64,000 nt of DNA, from the NCBI GenBank assembly GCA_002709085.1, contig PAPR01000065.1:49420-113419 (forward strand), given 5' to 3'. This DNA comes from Pseudooceanicola sp. (GTDB lineage Bacteria; Pseudomonadota; Alphaproteobacteria; Rhodobacterales; Rhodobacteraceae). Positions 36,471 to 45,549 of the stretch are shown piece after piece. The first letter of the stretch is position 1, and each line of letters opens with the position of its first letter. Made by a program: the position numbers and the translations under genes. The notes under the pieces were generated by a model. The model saw only the letters and a list, made by a program, of their open reading frames with translations. It ran no database searches and was not told the origin of the DNA.

Positions 36471-39152
36471 TCAAGGCTTCGCGTCAGGGTCCGGGCTCTT
36501 TGTGGTTTCCGGAAACTCGGCGCGAATTTCCGCTCTCAACACGGGCCAGAGCGCGCTTGCCTCTGCCAAGAGGTCGCGCGTCCGGCTCCGTCGCGCGGCA
36601 CGTTCCTCCGTTTCGGCGTTGATCAGCAGTTCGTGCAGTTCCAGCGCGCCAAAGCTGGCGAAAGCCCCGCCGAGCGCGTGCAGGCCTTGGGCCAGCGTCG
36701 GCTCTGTCTCATTGCGATTATCGGCAGCCAGCGCCAGTAGTGCGGGAAATTGTGTATCGGCTTCGGTGATCAGAGCGTCAATCAACCGTCGCGCGGTCTC
36801 GGCATCGACCAGAGAGGTCAGGGTATCCAGTGCCGCTGCTGTTTCACCCACGGCGATATGCGTGTCGGCTCGCCCCTGCGACCGTGCGATCTGATGGCGC
36901 AAAAGGCAGCGATCCAAGGGCTTGTGCAAAATCGCATCCATCACTGAAAGGTCCTGCGACTGATCGAGGCCGTCCGGCATATGCGCCGTCAGCGCGACAA
37001 TCCTCGTGCGCTGGTTGGGGCCGGGGTCGTCACGGATCGACCGAGCCGCCGCCAATCCGTCCATCAGCGGCATGGAGATATCCATCAGGATTAGATCGAA
37101 CTTGTCGCTCTTGGCGGCTGCCAGACCGGCGGCGCCATCTTCGGCCTCGACCACGCGGTGCCCGTCGATCTCCAGCAACCGGCGCGCGATAAATCGGTTG
37201 GTGGCGTTGTCCTCCACAAGCAGGATATCCGCCGCCGTCAGCGCGGGCGTGCCGTGCTGAGCCGGATCATCATCGGGCGTCAGGGCCGTCGCGGGCAGGG
37301 GCAGAAGCACACAGAATTCCGATCCTTCACCGATCTCGCTGACAACATCGATCGTGCCATTCATTGCCTCAACCAGCGCCCGGGCGATGCCGAGGCCAAG
37401 TCCGGTTCCCTGTATTTGGTGCTCTATCGCATTGTCGGTGCGCACGAAATCCTCAAAGACGCGATCCAGATCCTGGGGTGAGATGCCAAACCCGGTATCG
37501 CTGATGCGGACTTCGACCTGCCTGGGGTCGAGGCGTCTCGCGCTTAGTGTGATGCGCCCGTCACGGGTAAATTTTACGGCGTTCGCCAAAAGGTTAACCA
37601 GGATCTGCCGCAGTCGGTCCGGATCGCCGCGCACCACTCCGACAGGGTCTGGTGAGGTGATCCGCAGCGCGTTGCCCAGGTCACGCGCGCGCGCCTGTTC
37701 GGCTGTGGCCAACTCACTCAGCATGGCGTCCAGATCAAAGGGGCGAGAAGCCAGCAGCCGCATGCCACCCTCGATCTGGGTGATATCGAGCACGTCGTTC
37801 ACCAGACGCAACAACGTCTCGGAGGAAGCTCTCACCACCGGCAAGTAGATATCGGTGATATCGCCCAGCGCCTGGGGACCGCGCTTGAGGTCCTCGTCGA
37901 TCAGATCAATGGAGCCAAGAATCCCATTCAATGGCGTGCGCATCTCATGGCTGACAACGCCGAGAAAGCGGGCCTTGGCGCGCTCCCCGGCGCGCGCCTT
38001 GTCGCGGGAATCCTTCAGGTCGGCCTCTGCGGCCGTCTGGTGCACAATGTCGCGGATCACGCAGACGCAGATCGGGCTGCGGTCACGGGTGGTGACATCA
38101 ACCGAAATTTCGACCGGGAACTCTCCGGTGTTGCGATGAAGACCAATCAGGCGGATCCCGGTCTTGCGGTCCGCATTGGCCATCTCGAACAGGTCGCGCC
38201 CGGTAAGCGGTGTCAGCGCATCGCCTGCTCGTCGTGCCAGCAAGGTGCCGATGAACAGACCTCGCGGCTCCAATCCATCGCGCCCGAACATGCCGATGCC
38301 GGCGCGGTTGAGGGTGACCAGCCGCCCATTCGCATCGATCACGGCAATCCCATCGTAAGAGGTCGAAAAGATCGCCTCCAGCCGGGCGGAAGTGGCGAGG
38401 TTGTCCTTCAGCCGCGCCTCCGAGAGGCTCGCCATCCGCCGAAACATGATGGCCAGCGCGCCGAGAATCACCAAGAGGAACGTCACAGCCACCGCCAGCC
38501 GGATCAGCACCCGTGCGATATCGTTGCGCGTCTCGTCGGCGATGAAGGCGAGGGCGCGGTTCCCTTCGGTCATGATGACCCGTGCCAGTGGGCGATAGGT
38601 TTCAGTGGCCTCTAGCAAGTCGTCGAGAGAAGCGCTGAGCGCCACATCCGTTTGATCAATGACCGGGGCGAGGGCGAGGATCCCTGTGCTGAACATTACG
38701 TAGCGGTCCCGCAGGGCCGGCACGTCGAATACCTCACGATAGGCCGGACTTTCCTGCAGCGTCAGGACGCGGGAATAGAGAATGTCATAGCTCTGCCGGA
38801 TCGCATCCATCCCCGGAGTGTCTGGCCTGAATGGCGATCCGGTGACCTCACCTGTATCCGATTGCTCCGCCAGATCGAGCACGGCGCGAGCAGCCTCTAC
38901 TGTGCGGGTAAACTCAAGGAATTCAACTTCAAGCTGCGCCAGGGTCCACTGCACGTTATCATGCGGCGATGAGTCCAGCTCATTCAATTTATGACGTACA
39001 TCCGTCAACAGGTAGCCGATGGCGAGCGACGCGATGACGAGCAGAACGGCAAAGATACCAGATCGATGAAAAGCGCCAAAAGCATGACGGCGTGACGAGA
39101 CAACCGGTTTATCGCTGGGCAAGGTCGGCATCGAATCGGGCGGTCGTGTCAT
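36471..39152 (-). CDS. Hybrid sensor histidine kinase with receiver and Hpt domains
   Basis: An 893-residue inner-membrane kinase. In order: TM helix (about 32-50), periplasmic helical sensor region (about 55-215), a second TM helix (near 220-240), a PAS domain (about 255-375), HisKA with His402 in 'VVSHEMRTPLNG', a HATPase ('FGISPQDLDRVFEDFVR', 'GTGLGLGIARALVEAM'), a receiver with Asp691 ('ILMDISMPLMDG'), and an Hpt with His825 ('GLHALGGAFASFGA'). All relay residues are present, so it can run a full phosphorelay. The ATG at 39152 is preferred over a TTG at 39185. The secreted molybdopterin-fold gene lies 39 bases upstream, and the divergent LuxR-type regulator is the likely output. Confidence 0.92.
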   Translation of the reverse strand: MTRPPDSMPTLPSDKPVVSSRRHAFGAFHRSGIFAVLLVIASLAIGYLLTDVRHKLNELDSSPHDNVQWTLAQLEVEFLEFTRTVEAARAVLDLAEQSDTGEVTGSPFRPDTPGMDAIRQSYDILYSRVLTLQESPAYREVFDVPALRDRYVMFSTGILALAPVIDQTDVALSASLDDLLEATETYRPLARVIMTEGNRALAFIADETRNDIARVLIRLAVAVTFLLVILGALAIMFRRMASLSEARLKDNLATSARLEAIFSTSYDGIAVIDANGRLVTLNRAGIGMFGRDGLEPRGLFIGTLLARRAGDALTPLTGRDLFEMANADRKTGIRLIGLHRNTGEFPVEISVDVTTRDRSPICVCVIRDIVHQTAAEADLKDSRDKARAGERAKARFLGVVSHEMRTPLNGILGSIDLIDEDLKRGPQALGDITDIYLPVVRASSETLLRLVNDVLDITQIEGGMRLLASRPFDLDAMLSELATAEQARARDLGNALRITSPDPVGVVRGDPDRLRQILVNLLANAVKFTRDGRITLSARRLDPRQVEVRISDTGFGISPQDLDRVFEDFVRTDNAIEHQIQGTGLGLGIARALVEAMNGTIDVVSEIGEGSEFCVLLPLPATALTPDDDPAQHGTPALTAADILLVEDNATNRFIARRLLEIDGHRVVEAEDGAAGLAAAKSDKFDLILMDISMPLMDGLAAARSIRDDPGPNQRTRIVALTAHMPDGLDQSQDLSVMDAILHKPLDRCLLRHQIARSQGRADTHIAVGETAAALDTLTSLVDAETARRLIDALITEADTQFPALLALAADNRNETEPTLAQGLHALGGAFASFGALELHELLINAETEERAARRSRTRDLLAEASALWPVLRAEIRAEFPETTKSPDPDAKP

Positions 39153-39191
39153 GCCTAACAGTCCTACTTTCGGCGGGTGGGACAAGACCCA

Positions 39192-39752
39192 TCAGATCTT
39201 GACGATGATCCGTTCCAATTGCCAGATCGAGTTTGAGTAGATAATTTCGTTTTGGAACTTTGATTTCAGATCATACGGATAGACCAGCCAAAGCGGCCCC
39301 TTGTCGCGCAGGGTCATGACCGATCCGTTCCTTTCGTAGGCCAGAACGGCGCCGTCCAGGGCAAGGTCTTCGACCGGCACCGTGATCTGGTAATCGTTCG
39401 CCGCGATCAGGGTCAGCTCTGTCGCGTCGGGGAGATAGGTTTTTATGAGGTCCCGCAGATGGATCCCGCGAAACTGTTGCAAGCCACTGGTCCAGATGGT
39501 TGTGGTGGAGAACGAGGTCTCCGGCAGTTTTCGCAGATCCTCATGGGTCAAAACATGGGTCTTCTCGCCTACGATCAAAGTCAGGATCCTTTCGCCTTCA
39601 GGTTGTGCATGGAGCGAGCCCGCGAAGGGCACGAGAGCCAGCCCGATCACTAAAGCCAAGAGCAAAGCGATACGCCGCCGCAAACCTGCGGGCTGACCTT
39701 CCGCGCGACGCCGGGCGCCGGTCAGGTTGGACCAGGTGTAGAATAGCATCAT
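39192..39752 (-). CDS. Secreted molybdopterin-binding-fold protein without cysteine
   Basis: A 186-residue protein with a signal peptide ('ALLLALVIGLALVPFAGSLHA'). The mature part resembles the sulfite-oxidase-type molybdopterin fold: 'FRGIHLRDLIKTYL', 'DYQITVPVEDL' and 'KGPLWLVYPYD'. It has no cysteine at all, so it lacks the residue that ligates molybdenum in true oxidases. That suggests a binding or sensing role, perhaps giving a periplasmic signal to the kinase encoded next. The start at 39752 has GGGG 8 bases upstream; an ATG at 39800 is possible. Confidence 0.78.
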   Translation of the reverse strand: MMLFYTWSNLTGARRRAEGQPAGLRRRIALLLALVIGLALVPFAGSLHAQPEGERILTLIVGEKTHVLTHEDLRKLPETSFSTTTIWTSGLQQFRGIHLRDLIKTYLPDATELTLIAANDYQITVPVEDLALDGAVLAYERNGSVMTLRDKGPLWLVYPYDLKSKFQNEIIYSNSIWQLERIIVKI

Positions 39753-39908
39753 TCGGGGACCCCCATGTGGTTTCAGACTGGAAACACCTTGTCCTGCCAT
39801 TACTTATTGCAGGATCTGCCAGCGACCGTAAACGTTCCTAAAGGTTTTCGGACATACCCTCACCTTTTGGATAGGGTGATGACGAAAGATGTAGTAAGGA
39901 ATGCCAGC

Positions 39909-40499
39909 ATGGGGAAAGTCCTGCTAGCCGACGATCATGAACTGGTCCGCGAAACGATCGCGGCCTACCTCAGGCAGGCCGGACGGCACGAGGTCGTTCC
40001 CGCCGCGTCCCTGCCAGAGGCGGTGCGCGCGATGGAGGCGGAGAGCTTTGATCTCATCCTGTTGGACTATCGCATGCCAGGCATGGAATCGCTGGACGGT
40101 CTGCGCGACATGGCCGCGCGCCATCCCGGCTTGCCGATCGCTCTGATCTCTGGGGCTGCCAGCCCCGAAGTCGCGCGCCAGGCGATTGCCCTCGGCGCTG
40201 TGGGCTTCCTGCCAAAAACACTGGCCCCTGACGATCTGATGCGGGCGGTCGAGACGATGATCGCGGGCAGTGTCTTTGTGCCCAAAGACGTCATGGCCGG
40301 CCTTGCGCACAACCTCACGCCGCGCGAGATCGAAGTTGTGCGCGGCATTGCGGGCGGCAAATCGAACAAGGAAATTGCGCGTGACTTGGGCGTCCAGGAA
40401 GTCACGGTGAAGCTGCACGTCAAGACGCTGTCGCGCAAACTGGACGCGCGCAACCGTACCCATGCCGCGATGCGGGCCCGCGATCTGGGTCTGGTCTGA
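39909..40499 (+). CDS. Response regulator, receiver plus LuxR-type HTH
   Basis: A 196-residue regulator. The receiver (about 1-118) has Asp53 in 'LILLDYRMPGM' and Lys in 'GFLPKTLAP'. The LuxR/NarL-type DNA-binding domain (about 133-195) has 'LTPREIEVVRGIAGGKSNKE' and 'VTVKLHVKTLSRKL'. It is divergent from the secreted protein and hybrid kinase genes and is their likely partner. The ATG at 39909 has AAGG 9 bases upstream; an ATG at 39879 is possible. Target genes are unknown. Confidence 0.93.
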   Translation: MGKVLLADDHELVRETIAAYLRQAGRHEVVPAASLPEAVRAMEAESFDLILLDYRMPGMESLDGLRDMAARHPGLPIALISGAASPEVARQAIALGAVGFLPKTLAPDDLMRAVETMIAGSVFVPKDVMAGLAHNLTPREIEVVRGIAGGKSNKEIARDLGVQEVTVKLHVKTLSRKLDARNRTHAAMRARDLGLV

Positions 40500-40551
40500 G
40501 GCCGGGGTCAGACATCCGGTGCCACTTAGGTTCTCGCAGCGACCGAGGGAT

Positions 40552-40606
40552 CACTTTGGTTTTCTGAAATATCCCGGGGGAGGCCGCCAGGCCGGGGGCA
40601 GCGCCC
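40552..40606 (+). repeat. Dispersed intergenic repeat, copy 3
   Basis: It starts CACTTTGGTTTTCTG, then AAATATCCCGGGGG, and ends with GGGGGCAGCGCCCC. It is the same element as at 20084 and 28196 (opposite strand). It lies in the convergent gap after the LuxR-type regulator. The rest of the gap (40607-40753) shows no recognisable feature. Confidence 0.75.
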
Positions 40607-40753
40607 CTATTTACCACCACGACTTTTGCGCCGGTCAAGCCAATTCCTTCACGTACGGCGGCGTGACCGACGCAGCACTATCGAGTATTTTTGACGAGAT
40701 GAAGCCCGACCTGCGAAGCTATCCGGATTGAACACAAACGCGGCCCACCTCAA

Positions 40754-41731
40754 TCAGCGGCGACGACGACGCCCGCCCCGGCCGGAACCACCCGCTGCTG
40801 CAGCCTTGGCTGCATCAGCAAATGTCGCCCCCTCGCTCACAGCGTCGATTACACGGGAAAAGCCGATCCATTGCCCGCCATTGGGGTCGTGGTTCATCAG
40901 CAGGTTGGCGGCCTTGATCGCCTCCATCTCCACCTGGCGGACGGGGTTCATGATGGCCGAGGTCATGCCGGCCCCGATCGCCATCGGGAGAAACGCCGCA
41001 TTGACGCCGTGACGATGGGGTAGCCCGAAAGAGACGTTGGAGGCTCCGCAAGTGGTGTTCACGCCCAACTCGTCCCGCAGGCGCCGCACGAGGGCAAAGA
41101 CCTGCTGACCCGCACTCGCCATGGCCCCAATCGGCATGACCAGCGGATCGACCACGATGTCATGGGCGGGAATGCCGAAGTCCGCAGCCCGTTCGACGAT
41201 CTTCTTGGCGACGGCAAAGCGCACGTCGGGGTCTTCGGAGATGCCGGTATCGTCGTTGGAGATCGCGACGACCGGCACGTTGTATTTCTTGACCAGCGGC
41301 AGGACCAGCTCCAACCGCTCTTCCTCCCCGGTGACGGAGTTGAGGAGCGGCCGTCCCTCGGCGGCTTCCAGTCCCGCCTCCAGCGCGCCGGGGACGGAGC
41401 TGTCGATGCAGAGCGGGACATCGACCAGCGCCTGCACCCGCTTGACCAGTTCCGGCATCAACATCGGCTCGACAAAGTTATTGTCGGCGTAGCGCGAATC
41501 GCTGCCCATCTTGTTGGTGAAAACCGCGCCGGAGTTGATGTCCAGCACCATCGCGCCACAGGCGACCTGCTCCACCGCGTCACGTTCGACTGTCGAGAAA
41601 TCGTCCAGCTCCAACTCGGCAGCGAGTTTTTTGCGCCCCGTGGGGTTGATACGCTCTCCGATCACGCAGAACGGTTCATCAAAGCCGATGACGACGGTTT
41701 TGGATTTGCTCTCAAGCACGGTACGGGTCAT
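40754..41731 (-). CDS. Methyltetrahydrofolate:corrinoid methyltransferase
   Basis: A 325-residue pterin-binding TIM-barrel enzyme that moves a methyl group between methyl-THF and a corrinoid protein. Typical blocks are 'VIGERINPTGRKKL', 'GAMVLDINSG', 'LCIDSSVPGALEAGL', 'LLNSVTGEEERLE', 'VPVVAISNDDTGI' and 'CGASNVSFGLPHRHGVNAAF'. The last 13 residues form an odd Gly/Arg tail ending 'GRGGRRRRR'. It is the third gene of a one-carbon operon, but no corrinoid protein or methylamine-type methyltransferase lies nearby, so its methyl donor or acceptor partner is elsewhere. Confidence 0.9.
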   Translation of the reverse strand: MTRTVLESKSKTVVIGFDEPFCVIGERINPTGRKKLAAELELDDFSTVERDAVEQVACGAMVLDINSGAVFTNKMGSDSRYADNNFVEPMLMPELVKRVQALVDVPLCIDSSVPGALEAGLEAAEGRPLLNSVTGEEERLELVLPLVKKYNVPVVAISNDDTGISEDPDVRFAVAKKIVERAADFGIPAHDIVVDPLVMPIGAMASAGQQVFALVRRLRDELGVNTTCGASNVSFGLPHRHGVNAAFLPMAIGAGMTSAIMNPVRQVEMEAIKAANLLMNHDPNGGQWIGFSRVIDAVSEGATFADAAKAAAAGGSGRGGRRRRR

Positions 41732-41761
41732 TTGGGTCCCTTGTTCTGGGCTAAGGTTCGA

Positions 41762-42664
41762 TCAGGTGTCGCCCGAATGGTCGGACACCCAATGTGCGGC
41801 GGCGGTGATCCCGCCGAGTGGGAAGATATGCGCCTGTTTGATCAAGCTCTCCGGGTTTTCCGCCCGGTGACGGGCCAGATCGCGCAAAACTGCGGTCGGC
41901 TCGTAGGGTTTCACCAGTCTGGAGACATCCATGGCGCGTTTTTGCAGCACGTTCAACGAGGCACCGACGCCGCAGGCGATGGCAAAGCGGATCAGCGTCT
42001 GCAATTTGGCCGGTCCCGCGACGCCGACATGGATCGGAAGGGCGATCCCTTCGGCCTTCAAGCGGTCCGCCCATGCGATCACGGGGGCGGCGTCAAAGAC
42101 GAACTGGGTGGCAATCGCGACCTCGGCATCCGTGCGCGCGGCAAAGGCGTTCTTCCAGCGAAGGGCCGCCATCACCATCGTGTCACTGCCGTCGGGGTCG
42201 ATGTCTCGGTTGCCTTCGGGGTGGCCTGCGACATGCAGATGGGTGAACCCGGCGCGATCAAAGGCGCCGGTTTCCAGCAATTGCATTGAGCTGTCAAAAG
42301 GACCGCGCGCAGCATCGATGCCACCGGCGAGGATCAATCCTTGGGTGATCCCGGCCTCACCCTGATAGCGCGCGATCCAGTCGCTCAGGGTCGCGGCGTC
42401 AGGGACGCTGCGCGCAGCGAAATGCGGCATGACCTCAAAGCCCTGGGCGATGAGGCGCGCAGCCGTTCTGACCATGTCGTCAATCGGAGTGCCGTCAATA
42501 TGGGCGATGTAGACGCGGGTGCCGGCAGGCAGAAGCGCGCGGAAATCATCGACCTTATCGGCGGTGCGCGGCATCACTTCGATGGAATAGCCATCGAGAA
42601 TAGCGGCCAGCCCCTCGCCGGTCGGAGCGAGGGCATTGCGTCGGGCAAAGTTCAGTATGGCCAA
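41762..42664 (-). CDS. Methylenetetrahydrofolate reductase family protein
   Basis: A 300-residue TIM-barrel protein of the MetF family ('YSIEVMPRTADKVDDF', 'FEVMPHFAARSVPD', 'HLHVAGHPEGNRDID', 'ATQFVFDAAPVIAWADRL'). MetF reduces methylene-THF to methyl-THF; here it would act with the neighbouring methyl-THF methyltransferase in methyl-group oxidation or transfer. It is divergent in sequence from housekeeping MetF, and is likely the demethylation-pathway form. It lies 30 bases before the methyltransferase gene. Confidence 0.88.
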   Translation of the reverse strand: MAILNFARRNALAPTGEGLAAILDGYSIEVMPRTADKVDDFRALLPAGTRVYIAHIDGTPIDDMVRTAARLIAQGFEVMPHFAARSVPDAATLSDWIARYQGEAGITQGLILAGGIDAARGPFDSSMQLLETGAFDRAGFTHLHVAGHPEGNRDIDPDGSDTMVMAALRWKNAFAARTDAEVAIATQFVFDAAPVIAWADRLKAEGIALPIHVGVAGPAKLQTLIRFAIACGVGASLNVLQKRAMDVSRLVKPYEPTAVLRDLARHRAENPESLIKQAHIFPLGGITAAAHWVSDHSGDT

Positions 42665-42688
42665 AGGGATCCCTCCAATCGGGGCGCG

Positions 42689-42991
42689 TCACGCCCATCC
42701 ATCGTTCGCGATCAGCGCCTTGATACGCGCCTGATCGTAGTCGGCATCGATCCGCGCGGTCTCTTGCGCGGCGATCTCCGAGGGATCGCCCTCGGCCGGG
42801 GTCAGGGAAACCTTGTGCCATTCGGCGAGGTAGGCATCGGTCTCGGCCGCGCCCACCTTCATCGCCGCGCGGTCAATCGCCTGCTCGAACCGTTCGGGCA
42901 GAACCTGCTTGGCCGCTTTGCGTCCCTTGCCGACGATCACCTGGGCGGGAATATCGCGCCAGCAAACGAGGGTGATGTCATTCAGGGCCAT
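42689..42991 (-). CDS. 'Virulence factor' (Pfam Virulence_fact) family small protein
   Basis: A 100-residue protein beginning 'MALNDITLVCWRDIPAQVIV' and containing 'LPERFEQAIDRAAMKVGA'. The Pfam name 'Virulence factor' is historical. In marine alphaproteobacteria the family occurs beside MetF-like and corrinoid methyltransferase genes, so a role in one-carbon transfer is more plausible. The ATG at 42991 has AAAGGAAAG upstream. It is the first gene of the three-gene operon; an upstream ATG at 43069 lies in the structured leader and is less likely. Confidence 0.85.
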   Translation of the reverse strand: MALNDITLVCWRDIPAQVIVGKGRKAAKQVLPERFEQAIDRAAMKVGAAETDAYLAEWHKVSLTPAEGDPSEIAAQETARIDADYDQARIKALIANDGWA

Positions 42992-43045
42992 GATCTTTCC
43001 TTTGACGTCCGTAGCCCGTTTATAGGTCAGGGCAGGGCTGAGGGT

Positions 43046-43086
43046 GGCGTCGTTTTCGACACCTTGCATCGCTGAGGCGACGCAAG
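43046..43086 (-). promoter_or_regulatory. Two stacked hairpins in the leader of the one-carbon operon
   Basis: Read on the minus strand, CTTGCGTCGC-CTCA-GCGATGCAAG (43086-43063) is directly followed by GGTGTCG-AAAA-CGACGCC (43063-43046). Each stem contains a G-U pair on this strand that would be an A-C mismatch on the other, which suggests a minus-strand RNA structure. A further AGCCC/GGGCT pairing is possible nearer the start codon. It lies 55-95 bases before the ATG. No known riboswitch was recognised. Confidence 0.5.
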
Positions 43087-43316
43087 ACTGGTTTAGCTTG
43101 TTGCATGGTCATGATCCAGCGGTCCGAATCGCAGATAATCTCATGACTGTTATGAGTGCGCGCGCTTTGCTGTGATTTGACGCGGGCGATCTGGGCCCGG
43201 CGGCTGGCGCGCAACCGGATTGACCTAGGGTGACGTAACCGTGACCGATGCGGATACTTGCGCGACCATCGGGCGTCGAGTAGGCTGGAGGCAACACGTA
43301 ACAGGAGGGCGCGACC
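43087..43316. other. Divergent intergenic region, one-carbon operon / ppx
   Basis: The remaining spacer between the divergent genes. It must hold promoters for both, but no convincing -35/-10 pair or operator was recognised. AGGAGGGCG at about 43303 is the ppx ribosome binding site. Confidence 0.4.
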
Positions 43317-44429
43317 ATGGCGCCCAGGCGTCCCAAAGGTGCGGGCGCTTTCCCTCAACCGGTCGAGAGCCCCGTACCCTCAACACCGGATCCGGCCGAG
43401 CTTTATGCCGCGCTGGATCTGGGCACGAATTCGTGCCGCATGCTGATCGCTCAACCCAAGGGCAGCCAGTTTCATGTGGTCGACAGTTTCTCGAAATCCG
43501 TCCAGCTTGGTGCGGGTCTGGAAAGGTCAGGGCAATTGTCCCGTGCCTCCATGACGCGCACAATTCAGGCACTTCGGGTCTGTCAGCAGAAATTGCGACG
43601 ACACAGCGTCCGTCACATGCGGCTGGTCGCGACCGAAGCCTGTCGCCGCGCCAAGAATGCCGGACGATTCATCCAGCAGGTGCAAGACGAAACCGGGCTG
43701 CGGTTGGAGATCATCAAGACCGAGGAAGAGGCGCGGCTGGCCGTGATCTCTTGCGCGCCGCTGGTCTCGACCAAGACGGAACAACTGCTGGTCGTCGACA
43801 TCGGCGGCGGCTCGACCGAGCTGGTCTGGATCGATCTGACCGCGGTGCCGATGCGCGAACGTCCCCGCGCGATCATGCGCCTGCACGCCGGTTTCCATCC
43901 CCCCGAAAGCCCGTTTCCCGCCGCCAAGGTCGTCGACTGGATCAGTGTCCCGCTTGGCGTGGCGACCCTGCGGGATCAGTTTCGCGATGTGCAGGACGAT
44001 ACGGCGCGATTTGCGCTGATGTCGTGGTTCTTTGAGGAATCGCTGGCCGAATTCGCGCCCTACAAGGACGAACAGGTGCGGGAGGGGTTCCAGATCATCG
44101 GCACCTCCGGCACGGTCACGACCGTCGCCGCCTCACACCTAGGGTTGAAGCGTTATGACCGGACCAAGGTGGACGGGTTGCGCATGACCTCGGATCAGAT
44201 CGACCTCGTGATCCGCGACTACCTGTCGCTCGGCCCAGAGGGGCGGCGTCGCGATCCGCGCATCGGACAGGACCGCCAGACCCTGATCATGTCGGGTGCT
44301 GCCATCCTTCAGGCGTTGCTGCGCTGCTGGCCGACGGATCGACTGTCCGTCGCGGACAGGGGGCTGCGCGAAGGGCTGCTTTATGCCCAGATGTCGGCGC
44401 ATGGGGTGTTGGAGGACGCGCCCTATTGA
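43317..44429 (+). CDS. ppx: Exopolyphosphatase / guanosine pentaphosphatase family protein
   Basis: A 370-residue protein of the Ppx/GppA actin-like ATPase fold, with 'AALDLGTNSCRMLIAQP' (phosphate 1 loop), 'RRAKNAGRFIQQVQDETGL' and 'VVDIGGGSTELVWIDL'. These enzymes remove terminal phosphate from polyphosphate or pppGpp. The length suits the short alphaproteobacterial form without the C-terminal HD domain. In relatives it is usually followed directly by rlmE; here a dienelactone hydrolase gene on the other strand lies between them. Confidence 0.92.
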   Translation: MAPRRPKGAGAFPQPVESPVPSTPDPAELYAALDLGTNSCRMLIAQPKGSQFHVVDSFSKSVQLGAGLERSGQLSRASMTRTIQALRVCQQKLRRHSVRHMRLVATEACRRAKNAGRFIQQVQDETGLRLEIIKTEEEARLAVISCAPLVSTKTEQLLVVDIGGGSTELVWIDLTAVPMRERPRAIMRLHAGFHPPESPFPAAKVVDWISVPLGVATLRDQFRDVQDDTARFALMSWFFEESLAEFAPYKDEQVREGFQIIGTSGTVTTVAASHLGLKRYDRTKVDGLRMTSDQIDLVIRDYLSLGPEGRRRDPRIGQDRQTLIMSGAAILQALLRCWPTDRLSVADRGLREGLLYAQMSAHGVLEDAPY

Positions 44430-44455
44430 GGGCGCATCCCTGAGGTTGCCTCGCC

Positions 44456-45340
44456 TCAGACGAGGTATTTGTTGAACCAGTCGATGGTGCGCTGCCAGGC
44501 GAGTTCGGCTTTCTCTTCGTCGTAGCGGGGCGTGGAATCATTATGGAAGCCGTGGTTCGCGCCCTCGTAGATATAGGCCTCGTAGGTGGTGCCGGCCTCG
44601 TCCAACGCTTCCTTGTAGGCCGGCCAACCCTCGTTGACGCGGGCGTCCAGCTCTCCGTAGTGCATCAGCATGGCGGCCTCGATCCTGGGCACATCCTCGG
44701 GTGCGGGCTGGCGACCGTAAAAGGGCACGGCAGCGCCGAGTTCGGGGTAGGCGACCGCCGCGGCGTTGGCGACGCCGCCACCGTAGCAAAAGCCGGTGAT
44801 CCCGACCTTGCCCACCACATCCTCATGCGCCATCAGGAATTCGACTGCGGCGAAGAAGTCATTCATCAGCTTGGTCGAATCGACCTGCTGCTGAAGCTCT
44901 TTGCCCTTTCCATCGTTGCCGGGATAGCCGCCCATGGGGGTGAGCCCGTCCGGGGCGAGGGCAATGAAACCGGCCTTAGCCACCCGGCGCGCGACATCCT
45001 GAATATAGGGGTTCAGGCCGCGGTTCTCATGGACCACGACGACCCCCGGCGCGTTGGTCTTGCCTGCGGGGCGTACCATGTAGGCGCGGATGTCGCCGTG
45101 TCCGTCCGGCGAGGGGTAGGTGATCCATTCCGCGAGGATGTCGGGATCGGTGAACGACACCTGTTCGGCCAGCGCGTAATCCGGGCTCATCACCGACAGG
45201 AGGGTCGCAGCGGTAAAGCTGCCGACGGCGAACTTGCCGGCCCGGTCAAGGAACTGCCGCTTGGTGATCATGCCATGTGCGTAGAAGTCGTAGAGTTCGA
45301 GAAGCTCGGGCGCAAAATCTTTGGCGGTCATGCGTGTCAT
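44456..45340 (-). CDS. Dienelactone hydrolase family protein, probably exported
   Basis: A 294-residue alpha/beta hydrolase. Near residues 25-60 is a Tat-like signal: '[16 protein letters not shown]' followed by a hydrophobic stretch to 'YALA'. The family features are '[14 protein letters not shown]', the nucleophile elbow '[13 protein letters not shown]' with Cys in place of Ser, and '[15 protein letters not shown]' with the catalytic His. The true substrate is unlikely to be dienelactone. GAGG lies 6 bases before the ATG at 45340. It is inserted between ppx and rlmE on the opposite strand. Confidence 0.88.
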   Translation of the reverse strand: MTRMTAKDFAPELLELYDFYAHGMITKRQFLDRAGKFAVGSFTAATLLSVMSPDYALAEQVSFTDPDILAEWITYPSPDGHGDIRAYMVRPAGKTNAPGVVVVHENRGLNPYIQDVARRVAKAGFIALAPDGLTPMGGYPGNDGKGKELQQQVDSTKLMNDFFAAVEFLMAHEDVVGKVGITGFCYGGGVANAAAVAYPELGAAVPFYGRQPAPEDVPRIEAAMLMHYGELDARVNEGWPAYKEALDEAGTTYEAYIYEGANHGFHNDSTPRYDEEKAELAWQRTIDWFNKYLV

Positions 45341-45549
45341 GGGAAACCTCATCTGAATTGAATGAATGTCGGAACCTTCCGCGTGCATACGATGTTGCGT
45401 CAAGCCGACTGGAACAGAGGCAGCATCACGACTTCGCGACTATTGCCGCGCGGTCGGGCACCGGGCCGCGCGTGGAGCGCGTCCCAAAGCATTGGCTTGA
45501 GGCGCAGAGGCGTGCAAGCTATGGGGGCGGGAAGCGAAAGGGTTTGACC

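Noticed and set aside
44413..44436. GCGCCCTATTGAGGGCGC hairpin at the ppx stop as a terminator
   Set aside because: The stem is good but there is no T-run on either strand; it may still act as a weak convergent terminator.
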